Part shown: positions 1 to 12,600 of the stretch, piece by piece
How positions within the stretch are numbered: position 1 is the stretch's first letter
How the letters are laid out: each line of letters opens with the position of its first letter
Assembly (NCBI GenBank): GCA_013400975.1
Contig: WBMZ01010837.1
Location: 124,001 to 188,000, forward strand
DNA length: 64,000 nt
Source of the DNA: Atrichornis clamosus
Lineage: Eukaryota > Chordata > Aves > Passeriformes > Menuridae
Direction: 5' to 3'
Made by a program: the position numbers and the translations under genes
Notes under the pieces: generated by a model
Told to the model about the DNA's origin: nothing
Seen by the model: the letters and a program-made list of their open reading frames with translations, nothing else
Database searches by the model: none

Positions 1-691
1 TGTAACTAGGTCTCAGGTCTGGCTTCACATCCCTAAACCTGCTCCAGCCTTACTGCAAGATATGACTTTGAATTAGTCACAACCTGTAAGCTGGTGCATC
101 CTCTATTGTAACATGAGACTATGTAAGTAATGCTCTTAGTTCACAGGTATTAACATTTTTAATTGACAAAGTAGTTTGCAGAAGCCTGCTAGCCAGTCTA
201 TTTTTCAGGTTAACTCAAAATATTTCAGAAAATCAAGATGGAAAGTGAATTTTTACATCATCAACTCAAAGCATTTCTGACAAATAAGCAGCACTAACTG
301 GAAATGCTAAACATTATCCCCTTACCTTTCCCAGTTTCATCTATACTGCAGAGTTTAAATTGATGGAAATCCTGCCACCTCTGCCTACTCCTGTTGTTCC
401 TTATTGGTTTTTAAAATATTTTTACTCCCTCTTCCTAATAAATTTTGAATCAAGGCAACAATAAGACTGAACCCACAAACTTCTGTCAGTGAGAGTTGAA
501 TTCAAATTTACTTATATGTAAATTAAATATGAAAACTCAATTTTTAGAATGAAAACACTAATATAAACTGCAAAAGAGATCCTATTCCTGTAATTAATAG
601 TTATCTGTTTCTGTTAATAACTTATTTATACAAATTCAAATTAATTCATGGACAGTTACAGATGAAATTCTTAATTTTACTTCCATCATAC
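1..691 (-). other. PIBF1: PIBF1 intron sequence at the left edge of the window
   Basis: This AT-rich stretch follows the donor of the second PIBF1 coding exon when read on the minus strand. I see no further PIBF1 exon, no recognisable repeat and no convincing open frame, so the next exon should lie beyond position 1. Confidence 0.6.
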
Positions 692-1897
692 CTAGCATCT
701 TCTTGCTGTAATGCCAACTGACTATCCAGTCGTAAAGACAACAGCTGCTTTTGATGGATTGCATCATTAAGCTTCTCTTCTAGCTCCTCGATCTAAATAA
801 AAAGAATGTGAATATAAAAGGACAAAAAGTTACTGTACTAATTTTTAAAAAATATTTTACAAAGAGAACAACTTGAAAGAAAAATGTGAAAAGCCCAATG
901 CTGTGGGAAGTGCAATAATGGCTGTTTAACAAGACCTCTAAATACACTAGGACTTCATAGAATATGATATGGATTTTGCCCCAATGAAGTAAAAATAAAA
1001 AAAGAATTAGTTCCTAAATGGGTCTTTTTCAGCCAAATAGCTATTTGTGCAACTCATTCCAAATTAGGCTTAGACTCAGAGCAGGAAGCCAATGAAAATG
1101 ACAGTTAATATCCACTGTGTTGAAAAAATGAACTGCACACAAAAGTGGCAAAGTTTTTGCGCCTTACTTAATTTCATGCATCTTAGTTCAAGTTGTACAC
1201 AACAAAATCTACTATTAGCATGTTTGTATATTCTAGGCCCATCTTCAATAACAGAGCATTGAAGAGTACTCAGACCACTTTTTCAGTATTCCACAAATTC
1301 AGGTTCAAAGCCCTATTGTACTGCTAACATGAGTGACAACATTTTTCTTCATTTCTGAAAGAAAACAGGTGTTCATCCTTTGTATTTAGAAAAGGCAGAA
1401 CTCATAAGATACCCCGTCATTCATTTATAAGTGTAATGACTTGGACAAGTCAGCTAAGTTTTCCATATCTTTGTTTCCTCTTCTTCTCATTAAAGAACAC
1501 AAACAAAACATACCAAAGAAAACCCCCAAACCAATTAAGTATGTATCCATCAAAGATATTCTTTTCAGAACAGAAATTTCTATCGTACTATAAAAGCACC
1601 AAAACAAAGAAAAGATTATATAATCAAAGGAGAAATACAACGTACCTTGGTCAAATATTCAACTTTCAAGTTGTCAATCATCAAGTTTTTTTGCGATAAT
1701 TCTATTTTAAGCAGCTGAAGATTATGGAGCAACTCCTTCCGTTCAATCAGCTGCTTTGTGACTTTTACAGTACCTTCTCTCTCTTCAGAGGAAGAAACAT
1801 CATCGGTTGGTACTGTGGTTTCTAAGCTAATATCTTCAGATTCCAAGGAACTAGAAACGTTCACTTTCTTGATTACCTTAGAGCTTCTATGAGACAT
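692..1897 (-). CDS. PIBF1: PIBF1 (CEP90), first two coding exons, partial
   Basis: PIBF1/CEP90 is a coiled-coil protein of centriolar satellites needed for centrosome integrity and ciliogenesis. Its name comes from an older role as progesterone-induced blocking factor. Coding exon 1 is 1646-1897 (ATG at 1897 on the minus strand, 84 codons, donor GT at 1645-1644). Coding exon 2 is 692-792 (acceptor AG at 794-793, donor GT at 691-690), 33 codons plus two bases. The translation starts [13 protein letters not shown], continues with a run containing [17 protein letters not shown], and then becomes heptad-like and Glu/Leu/Lys rich ([11 protein letters not shown]), as in vertebrate PIBF1. The family is about 750 residues, so roughly 15 percent is present and the rest lies left of the window. 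A possible acceptor at 1952-1951 would make the 5' UTR of this exon run from 1950. A non-coding first exon probably lies in the CpG island shared with DIS3. Identity is based on recalled homologues. Confidence 0.93.
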
Positions 1898-2214
1898 TTT
1901 CTTCCACTATTTGCAACGCCTTTTTTAAGCTATACTTTGAGATGAGCCCCCTGAAGAATCAATTGCAAAAATCAAAACAATTAAATGAAAGGCACTGTCA
2001 CTATGAAAAACTAACCAGTTAAACTACACTGCTAAGCAAGCGATCCTTCTCAGTATCACAAGAATTTTTTTTCACCCAAGAAAAACATTTTGAGAAGCTC
2101 TGAAGAGGGTAGTTGCCTGAGAACTCTCTTCCTAAGCAATCATTAACAAGGGTTTTGATTACAATACCATTGTGAATCTAGCTTACTAGTACGATGCTAT
2201 AGTTAAATAAAGAA

Positions 2215-2240
2215 GTGCACGCTGTCAGAAGCGCGTGCAC
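2215..2240. repeat. 8-bp perfect inverted repeat with 10-nt loop
   Basis: Arms GTGCACGC (2215-2222) and GCGTGCAC (2233-2240) are exact reverse complements around a 10-nt spacer. It lies between the PIBF1 start codon and the CpG island, probably in the first PIBF1 intron. No function is known. Confidence 0.6.
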
Positions 2241-2339
2241 TGAAAACTCCCGAGACCCACGAGGCATATACAGCACCAGAGAGTATCCCATAAGAGGCGT
2301 AACAAGACTCTCCGGAGAAAATGGTAAAGGAATACTTTG

Positions 2340-2646
2340 ATCACAGAAGCAAATAGGTTGGAAAAGACCTCCGAGATCATCGAGTCCAACCTATGACCGA
2401 ACACCCCCTTGTCAACTACACCATGGCGTTCAGTCTTTCAAGCCAAGTCTTTTCTTAAACACCTCCAGGGACGGTGATTCCACCACCCCTGGGCAGCCCA
2501 CTCCAATGTCTAATCACCCCTTCCGTGAAGAAATTCCTCCTACTGTCCACCCAAACCCCTCTGGTGCAGCTTGAGGCTTTGTCCTCTCGTCCTGGTTGTC
2601 TGCGAGAAGAGCCCGACCCCCACCTGGCTACAACCTCCTTTCACAC
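2340..2646 (-). mobile_element. CR1 LINE 3' fragment, antisense to DIS3
   Basis: The plus strand reads as the reverse complement of an avian CR1 3' end. It begins with the GGTTGGAAAAGACCT / AGATCATCGAGTCCAACC signature, followed by the CCAGGGACGGTGATTCCACC block and the GAAGAAATTCCTCCTA block. The copy is 5'-truncated, as is usual for CR1, and well preserved, so it is younger than the other copies in this window. It abuts the CpG island on the PIBF1 side and probably lies in PIBF1 intron 1. Confidence 0.9.
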
Positions 2647-2744
2647 CTTGCTGGCTTTTGCCTTCTCAGAAGCAGCAGCTGCACTGTTCTTAGCAGGTTG
2701 GTTTGCCCAGCAGCCACACGGACTTTTACAAGCCCCTGGCACAG

Positions 2745-3690
2745 ACCGCGGCTGTTACTTACAGACGGCGCTGCTCCCCTGCAGGGAGAGAAAACGCCGC
2801 CCTCGGAGCCCGGCCCGCGACAGCCGGGCTGCTCTGCCGCGAGCGGCTCTCCGGGGCCACCACCGCCCCCTTCCTTCCCCACAGCAGCCGGGAGCAGGTC
2901 GGGAGTGTGAGGATGCTGTTCTGCCCGCCGATGCCCGGAGCTGCGGAAAGCAGCGGGCAGCTGCCCCAGCAGTAACTGCGCTCGGCACCGGCGGGGTCAG
3001 CGGCCCTGGCCGCTCCCCCGGGATAGCCCCCGCGCTCCTCGCCCGGCGGCGGCTACAGGCGCGCGGGCGCGCGCTTCCTTCCGCCTCCCCTCAGTGCAGC
3101 GGGGCGGGGCCGCGCTCACGCCATCACCGCGGCGACGGGAGCGCCGCTTTCCGCGCCCTTCCCGCTCCCCTCGCTCTCCGCGCTCCCCGCGGCCCCGGCG
3201 CGCCATGCTGACCTCGCGGACGTTCGTGAGGCGCACGCGGGCGGGCGCGGTGGTGAAGGTGGTGCGCGAGCACTACCTGCGCGAGGACATCCCGTGCGGC
3301 GCGGCCGCGTGCCGCCTCTGCCCCCCCGCCGCGCCCGCGCCCGGCACCGGGAACGGGAACGCGCCCGGGCTGGAGGCGCGTCCCAGCGGCCCCGCCAGCA
3401 GCCTCTGCCCCTGGCCGCACTACCTCTTGCCCGACACCAACCTCCTCCTGCACCAGGTGAGCGGCTCCGGCAGGGAGGGATGGTGTGGCTGCCTCGGCGG
3501 AGCCGCAGGCCCGGTCGCTGGGGAGGGCCTGGCGCCGCCTCTCTGGGCCCAGCCGCGCTCCACGTGGAGCCTTACGCCCTCCCTGCTCCGGCCTTGTTAA
3601 ATTCCTGTGGATGTAGGTTTCCCCGGGGGTGCCGTTGTCGTGCTGGAGAGGCGCGTCTGGCAGCGCGCTGCGCGCTTGGCTCCTCCCATT
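2745..3690. promoter_or_regulatory. CpG-island bidirectional promoter of PIBF1 and DIS3
   Basis: CpG density and GC content rise sharply here and fall again inside DIS3 intron 1. A consensus GC box (GGGGCGGGGC) sits at about 3098-3108, roughly 100 bases before the DIS3 start codon. No TATA box is evident. PIBF1 and DIS3 are divergent and their start codons are about 1.3 kb apart, so one island most likely serves both. Long open frames on both strands in this island are a by-product of GC-rich sequence with few stop codons. Confidence 0.75.
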
Positions 3691-6600
3691 GTTTCCTGTG
3701 GCTACTTGATCCCTCTCTGGATAGGCTTTTATTTCGCTGCCAAATCCTGAGGAGAGGCCTGCAGCATCACCGAGCCAGTGAGATCTTAGACTATACTGCA
3801 GTTTTATGGGGATTTTTTACTTTATTTGTTTGTTTGTGTGTTCGTCTGTTTTGTGTGTTTGTTTGTCTTGTTTGTTTTGCGATGGTCTCTTTTTTGTTGT
3901 TATTTTGTTGGGGGTTTTTTTGGTTGGTTTTGGGGTTTTTTTTTTTGTCCTGCCTGAACAGTAGGAATAAAGAACAGCATTTATTTATTTTGCTCATTGT
4001 GTTCTGATATGGGTATGAAAAATCAGGCAGAGAGAGTCGGTAGACTCTGAAATAGCAAGTGGGATCTTTGTGCGGTCACTGAATTTTTCTGCCAAACTGT
4101 TTTTCTAAATGCTTCTCCTGTTTTTCAGGATGTAGGTTTAGGTACTTTATAGTGTGATGGTGATTTCATGTAATGAATGGAAGGTGCAAAATCATCCCAT
4201 GTATGACTCTGGAAGCACGGGGGAAACTTTACTCTGCAACCCATCATTAGTTGTGCAAAGGTTTGAGTCTGAGCAAGGCAGGCAGTCACCTTTGAGGCTG
4301 GAAGGCATTGAATTCCCGAGCTTGATGTTTAACGTTTTTCTTTGATTGTTTTTGAATACCTGTGTAGAAGGTAGAATAGCCCTGTGCAGACACCTGAGAT
4401 TGGAAGTAATTAGTGAACCCTAACATAACACTCTGGAGAGGGGCACAACACTTGCGTGTTTTAACAGTTACACATCAATAAGGTTGTAAGGATTTTCTTC
4501 CGAAAACAGCACATCAAAGGATGTTTTCAGCCTGTTACACACAGACTTCTTGGTGTCTGTTGGTAAAGTTTGTATGTGTGTACTAGAGAAGGCTCTGTGA
4601 ATGTGTCAGGATATACTGCCATGAACTGGAGAAGTCTGGATTAGGAAGCCTCGGTATCAGTAGGGAAATCTCTTGCCTAGAAACAGAAACAGTTTTGCCA
4701 CTGTAAGCCTTGGCCTGGTGCTTCAGCTTGTACATAGAATAATGCTGGATTTCTTCCCCTATGAACATGGCTCTAAATCTTCTAGGTTGTCTAAACATCA
4801 GGTTCACAGGAGCTTGGTCTGGCATTGTTTTTAATTCTTTTTGCTATGCCTCTAGAGCCTTACTTCTATCTCCTTTTGGTGGTGGATTTGCACAGTTCTT
4901 TGCCACAAGCTTAGGAAGTGGAGCTCCCATCTTATTCTCCTAACAGGCTACATGGATCTCTAGCATACGTTTCTTTGTGTTGGCACACTATGGCTGTCGG
5001 TAGTTGGCAAAGAAGAGTGCTGAAAAATTTAACAAATTCCCATAGAAAAGAAAAAGGTCTTTCAAAAGTGAAGAGCAGCTGGCAGAATTCCTGTTGATTT
5101 GACTCTGTGAAAATTAGAATTTCAGTTATAACTGTGGGATTGTTTATGGGGAACTTAAGCCTACATATGCACAGGCACATCAGCTATGTAAGACTAGTGT
5201 GGTACTGCTTTGTGGCTTGTCTTCCTCCAAAAGACAAATGCCATACAGCCTGTAAATTATGTCAGATTATTGTCAGATTGTGCATGGTTTTATTTTGTTC
5301 ACCCAGGGCATAATTTACAGGAACCCATTTTATGTAAATAAAATTTGTAGGGTACACATGGCCTTACTTTTGTTTGGAGTCCTGCATACATTGGGGATGA
5401 ATTTGTTGGAAGTCAGAATAAGTCCTTATCTTAACTTCAGGTCACAGAGAGGCTAGAAAATCTTACTTGATTTTTTTTCCACGAGGAGAAGAAATCAGCA
5501 TAATACACTGTTTAGTTTCCCGGTGGTGAGAGAAAAAGGCAGAAGTAGTGCCACTCATTATTCATGAAAACTTTTTATGTTTTCAAGTCCTGTTATTGAA
5601 TAGAATTAAACAACAATTTTTATTAATTTGCATTTTGTTCCTCAGATCGATATCCTTGAAGATCCTGTTATTACAAATGTCATTGTGCTGCAGACAGTCC
5701 TACAAGAAGTCAGGAATCGGAGTGCACCAGTATACAAGCGAATAAGGGATGTGATTCAAAACCCAGAAAAACATTTCTATTCTTTCACCAATGAGCATCA
5801 TAGGTAAGGTGTGGAATAAGGTATAACAAAATTGTGCTGATATCCAGTAAAAGAGACTGGGAAACAAAACTAGAACATGTGGACTGGAAGAAAAATTAAA
5901 CTGGTGTGCCTAGAATGGTTTATTTCTAAGGAATCCTGTTGAGAAATACTTGATGTTCCAGGAGCCTTTCTGTTTATAACTGGTATAAGTATAATATATA
6001 CTATGAAAAAGGGGTTAGAATATGGAAAAATCTTTATAGACAACACTGTTATCTTGAGCAATAGAATACTGATTTTCAATGTTAGTGTGCCTTTTAAACA
6101 TATTCCAATGCTTTATCAATATTGTCAGCTTAGTCTGTAGCAGAATTCAAAAATCCATTAAGTTAGTGACAGAAAGCTCTAGGAAATGAAGATACATTTA
6201 ATTTACCTTTATTTGTACTCACAGTTACTTTCCAGTACTGCAGTATCATAGTTCTAGGAATCTTGAATCCATAGTTTTAACAGATTGAATGCAAACCTCT
6301 TCATTTGTCTGAGAAAGTTGTATTAGAAATGAAGACTTCCTTCCTATTTTCCTTTACCCATCTGTCTCCTGGCCCTTCAGTAGTGGCCTAAGGAATGTTG
6401 CATGTGTTATAAAAATGGGTACAGTAATGATTCTTTTGGCTTCACAGCCTTGATCTCATTTGTCTGGAAATTTTTTGTAAGTATAGATAAATGCTGGGAT
6501 TTGTTTTGTTTTGTCAAACACCCCTGTTTGTTTTTAAAATTTATTTAGGGAAACGTACATAGAGCAAAAGCGAGGAGAAACTTCTAATGACCGCAATGAC

Positions 6601-9600
6601 AGAGCCATTCGGGTAGCAGTAAAATGGTACAATGAACACTTGAAGAAAATAGAGGATGAGGAGAAGATTCAAGTTATCTTTTTAACAAATGACAGAACTA
6701 ATAAAGAGAAAGCTCTGGAGGAAGGGATAATTGCTTATACATGTAAGTGAAGCAGTATGTATGTTTAATTTATTTCTCAAATAAACTGAGCAGTCTCTTC
6801 ATACCTAAATCTCATGCATCTCTTACATAAATATTTATGTGTATGTTTTTGTAGGTGAGGAGTATATAAAAAGCTTGACAGCTAATCCAGAGCTCGTAGA
6901 TCGTCTTGCTTGTGTATCTGATGAAGGGGTATGTTTTTATTTTCTTTTTATAAAACAAATAAATCACAAATAGTTTGCAGTATAATATTGGATACTATAT
7001 GTCAGGCTATTAGCATCAGTTTAGAATACGAGGGGTCTGGACTTTATTACTGTTTTGGCAATTTAACTTTTTGACAACTGAAAAGTAAAAAGGAAATATT
7101 GCAACCATTTTCAGTTCTGCTTATACGCCTGCTAGTAGGTATCTTGTTATTTGTAAAAAGCCAGTTGCTTTAGATAACTGTCATGAAGATGAGAATAATA
7201 ATAGTTGGTTAAATTAAGTATATAAACATGAGAAATAATTGAAACAAAATGAAAACAAAATGTATTGGAAACCATTTAGGTCTTTGTGTCTACTGGGAAA
7301 TCTATATTAAGTTATTGATCAAAAGCATTTTCATTTGATGATTGATGCAGCTCAAAGATGAGCTACATCCTCTTCTATTTCCTTGTGCTTTGTGTTTATC
7401 AGAATCAAGACTTATATGTTCACATACGACTGATACGGGCAGAAAATGGGAAGGTTAATTTCATCAGAGTTAGTTCTAACAGAATAGAGCTCTAACATGC
7501 AAGACTGGGAAGGAGGTGGAGGGCTCAGGTGTTCTCAGCAGTTAACTGCAGATCATTCAGGTCTAAGCAGTTGTCTGACTGCTCCAAAATTTAGTCGCAT
7601 TAGTGTATTTTCTTGTTTCGTACAGCTTGCAGTATATACACTGTGTCATACTGTTTACTATGTAGTACTATATTAATGTTTTCTTTCTTAAGTGGATGTT
7701 TAGTCAGTATATCCAAATCAACGTAAAAGTATTTATCAGTTGTGCAGTATCTTTTTAAGTAACTGCAGGAAAACAGGACAAGTTCCTAGAATTGCCATGT
7801 TTTTGTGCTTTTGGTGCTTCATTGGAAAAAATACTGCTTAATAGTAGTTTTTCATTATTGTGCATATTTGTATCTATACACAGTTACAACTATGGAGTTT
7901 GTTAGCTTGAGTGTCATGTTCCTGACCTCGGTTTTGAAATAATCATGAATGTAAAATACTGAAAATTTCCTCTCCCATTTTTCTTTTTTCCCAAAGAAAG
8001 AAATAGAAAGTGGAAAAATAATATTCCCAGAACATATTCCTCTCAGCAAATTGCAGCAAGGAATAAAATCTGGTATTTACCTCCAAGGAACTTACAGGGC
8101 AAGCAGAGAGAATTATCTTGAAGCCACTGTTTGGGTTCATGGAGATGCTGAAGAAAACAAAGAGGTGAGTTTTTAATTTTACCTTCATGCTATAAACTTT
8201 AGCCTCAGTAATGAGTTAAAATTTAATTCTTTCATGGTGACATACGTTAAAATGGAGCATTTCAGTAATTTTTTCCTCTTGTTTTTTCTCTGATGTTTTT
8301 GCTGATGTTTTCATTTGTTATTTGTATGAATATAGACTGCTGAAATGCTGTGTTCTTTTTGGAAAAAGAATAATGTATTTAAAATTACAGTTTGATAAAG
8401 TAATTGTTAAAATAAAGCTGAACCTTGGTTGTTAACAGTTTTTCAATTGATTCTATTAGTTTTTAAAATCAGTTTGAAATACATAGTGAAAGACAAAGGA
8501 ACAAGTGTGTAGGAGGATTTTCAGAAAAAACCTGTCATGAGCCCTTGTGGGGTTCTCTTGCTTTATTTCACCTGCTATTTTCATGCCTGGTAAGGAGTAG
8601 ATGGGTTGTTTCCTGCCCAGTTAATCCATCTGTCTGCCTGCTGCATTCTCAGTTGGTACAATTGTACAGATGCTGTTTCCAAGCGGTGCCAGTTGTCTCC
8701 TCCCTCCCTGTTTATGGCAGTTGGAGGTACTTCTCTTGTCTCTCTTTTATTCCTCTTTCTAAGTAGTATGTGGAGTCCCTAGCCTTCAAAAATAGGATGC
8801 CTGATTTAATAACAAAAAAAGGGAAAAACGTATTTCTTGTAGAAGCAATTGGAATTCTGAAATAAGATGATGTGTACTGTAAGAAACCTAGGCAGAGGAA
8901 AAAAGTGCATCATAAGCATGCTTTAAAATGTCCTTTAGAGTGCAGAGCCTGTCATACATGTTTGCTCTTCTGTTACACTGCTTAATTTGTGTCTTCTGTT
9001 TTCATCATGAATATTTGCATTTTCATTTTTTTTTTCTAAAAAATCTAGATAATTATACAGGGACTGAAACATTTAAACCGAGCAATTCATGAAGATGTTG
9101 TAGCTGTGGAGCTGTTGGCAAAACATGAGTGGGTGGCACCGTCCTCAGTGGTCTTGCAAGATGATGGCCAGAATGAAGATGACATTGAAACTGAAGAGGA
9201 GAAAGAAAACATTGTACGAAATAAATAATTTCACTTAACTGTTTTGTTATGAAATAGATGGAATCTGTGCTACCCTGAAAGTGTTAGGCTTTAGATTTAC
9301 ATTTAAACATCCTTTTTATAGGATGCGAATACAAAAGTTATACAACTTAATTGTAGTTGTACAGTTGTGTTAAATATGTGATCAAGTATAAAATGGATAG
9401 TTTTTAATTAGTCTCAATTAGAAATCCCACATTACTTTATTAATATTAATAAATCCAAACATTACTGAAGGGTAGTTGTGTCTTAATGTAAATCTGTATA
9501 CCAATGTTCAGTTAGGATTTGTTAGAATAGGAGCAGGTATTGTATCATGCTGAGAGTCACCTTTTATAGGCAATGCATGAATTTGGAACCACTTGTAAAA

Positions 9601-12600
9601 TGTTCTTGGGTCTTGCAGTAATTCCGCTTAATATGCATGCAGTGCACATACATATATGCCCTGTCCAAGAAGATAATTTCTTTAAAAATTATCTTCCCAC
9701 TGAATTTAATGGGAATGTTTTTTAATGATTGTATCGAGAATTACTGGAAAATTTTCAAGCAGCGTAAAAGGACTCCTTAAAATTAAAATAATGGGTAGTA
9801 AAATAACATGGAAATTGCTATTTGTTTGGAGTTTTTTAATGGACATAGTTTCAGAAAAATGAACAGCTGGAAAAGACTGAAGAATGCTGTGTTCTCCCAC
9901 TGTCTCTGCTAACTTGCAGCTAAGTAGTCATGTCACATACTGAGAATATTGAAAGTCATGCAAAGCACAGGAAGGCACAGGAGGTTCTATTTATGAAGTC
10001 ATAATAGAATTTATGCTGTTATAATGAGATATAAAATGGTACTACTAAGGTTTACGATACATACTGCAGTCGAACATGAGTTCAAACAATTTTGTATTTT
10101 TAATCTGTGTTCTCCCAGCTGAAGACTTCTGTTAACAAGGACATGCTGAAACCTACGGGAAAAGTAGTGGGCATTATAAAACGAAACTGGAGGCCATATT
10201 GTGGAATGCTTTCCAAGTCACAGATCAAAGAGGTAAGGAAATCATCCAGTTATTTAAGTGCAGGGTTTGGTTTTTTTCTTTATTTGGAAATGAATTATTC
10301 CTTTTTCTGGTTGTTAATAGGCAAGGCGCCATTTGTTTACACCAGCTGATCGCAGAATTCCTCGCATTCGAATAGAAACCAGACAAGCAGATGCACTGGA
10401 AGGACAAAGAATAATTGTTGCTATTGATGGTTGGCCCAGGAATTCCAGGTATCCTAATGTAAGTTTAGGTATTTCCTTCTGAACTTCCAGCTGTCTGATT
10501 TTTTGTGTATATTAGGTAAAATAGTTATTACCTGCAACCCTAAGTAACTGCTAACAGTGTTGGCATGAATTTTAAGTTTTTTGAGTGCCGTTTGATGGTG
10601 CAAATTAAGGAAATCCCTAAATTATTTAGTTTGCTTTTACCCCCAAAAAAACCCAGTTATGGGTTATCATACATATTAAAATTACTCAGTCAGTTCTGCA
10701 GTGAACATATATGTGGTACTTAAGGTGCTTTATATAGACTAACCAGGGACCACCTTGCTTTAGTCTGGTTTCCTAGAAATATGAATCTTTTGCTCTGATT
10801 TTGCTCATTCACACATAGCAGTCACTGTTCTGGCAGATATTTACCAAATTGACCAAATTCAATCAAATTGCTAGTAGGTCTGAGTTAAAAGTTTGGTGTA
10901 AATAGCAGGAGGCTATATGAGAAACTGAGGACACTGCCTTCAATTTGTGTTGAACCACTGGCAAGGTTCTGGAGAGGCTTCCAGAGGCTTGTGTACGAAT
11001 GCACAGCTCATAATGAAGCAGAGCACAGGTGTCTCACACAAGTTTAGAGGAATGAAGGGAACATGGAATATATGGACGAAGCGTTAAGACAAAGACCACA
11101 TTACTGCAGAGGATGACAGAAATGAGGAAGAAAGTAGAGTTGATGTGGTATTAGGGTGAGAGATATGTGGCACAATGCAAACCCACAGAGAAATTAGAGT
11201 ATATTAGTTTTGCTGCTTATGCAGGAATGGTTTTTCCTTCCTGCATAATGATACTCATATTGACAATGAATTCATGTTGACAATTTTTGCAGTCTTAATT
11301 GTGGAGAATTTAGTGCTGTTCTAAGAAAAGAGGAAGATGGGTGCAGTTCAGATTTACTGAATCAAATAAATGTTTACAATTAAATTTCTCTCTTGAAGAT
11401 GAGAAAGTTAATCAAATTCAAAAAGATTGCTCCTACTGTGTAGTTTATTATGAGAATCACCTAAGGGTTAATGTTCTCAAATACTTACTTTTGGACAAAT
11501 GGTATCACTTGATGTGTGTGTGTGTATGTATGTGTATTGTTTCTCAGGGTCATTTTGTAAAGAATTTGGGAAGTGCTGGAGATAAAGAGACAGAGACAGA
11601 AGTTCTTCTGCTTGAACATGATGTCCCTCATCAGGCTTTTTCCCAGGCTGTCCTGAGTTTCCTACCAAAAATGCCATGGAGCATTACAGAAGAGGTAATA
11701 ATTTGTAAATTATTGTAGTAATTACTATGCCTTCTCCTTCAAAGCAAATTTTGACCTTCTTGAATATCCCAATGCACCAGAAGTAGAGGAGAAATGTTGT
11801 CCAGTACTGCTTTGTCTTAGTGTGAATTTTCAGCTGGATTTCCTATGGAAACAAAACCTCTGTAAGTTTTTGGGGTTTGCCTAAAATGGCATTTGTTGAG
11901 GATAAATATTTTAAGATAAAAACCATATTACAGGTTTCATTAAAGAATAAAAAGATAAAAGAAGATTTTTTGCAAAGGAGAGATACTGCAATTCCAGTAA
12001 TTATACAATCATCCCTAACAGTTTTTCATCTTGCAAGATAGCTTTGTAACCAAATGTAGCAGCCTGTGTGTCATCCCAATTAATTGGAGGCACGGAGACT
12101 TTAATATATTTCGACTATAATACAGTAATTATAGAAAGAGAAATTTGTGTTTGCAGAATTGCTAATTTAAATACAGTTAAGTAGCTTAAATACAGGAGAT
12201 GGTTGCTTTAGAATTTACGGGAAAATGTCATCAGGGAACGATCTGAGCATGGTATTTTTTGATTTGGGTTGAGCTGAGTGGTTTTGGGTTTGCAGTTTAA
12301 TTTCCTGGAGGTCAGCTACTTTTATTATAATACCTACTTTTTCTTTTTCTTTTCGAATGTGGAAACAAAAGGAGGTATCTTTGGTAAATTATCTCTCTAA
12401 AAGTCAGTTGTCTAGGCTAAGATACCTGAAATCTTTTTGTAGCCATTGTGCAAAGGTAGATACTTCCAAAGTGTGCACTTCCTTTGAACTATCTAGACAC
12501 CTAAGCCTTAGAAAGCTAGACTAGACAAGTCATCTAACTGGACATCAGTCAAAATTTCACTTAAAAAGGTCTTGATTCCTGATCCTGCTGATTCTAAGAT

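Noticed and set aside
2474..3211. 245-codon open frame on the plus strand
   Set aside because: It begins inside a CR1 copy and ends at the DIS3 start codon in another frame; composition follows the CpG island.
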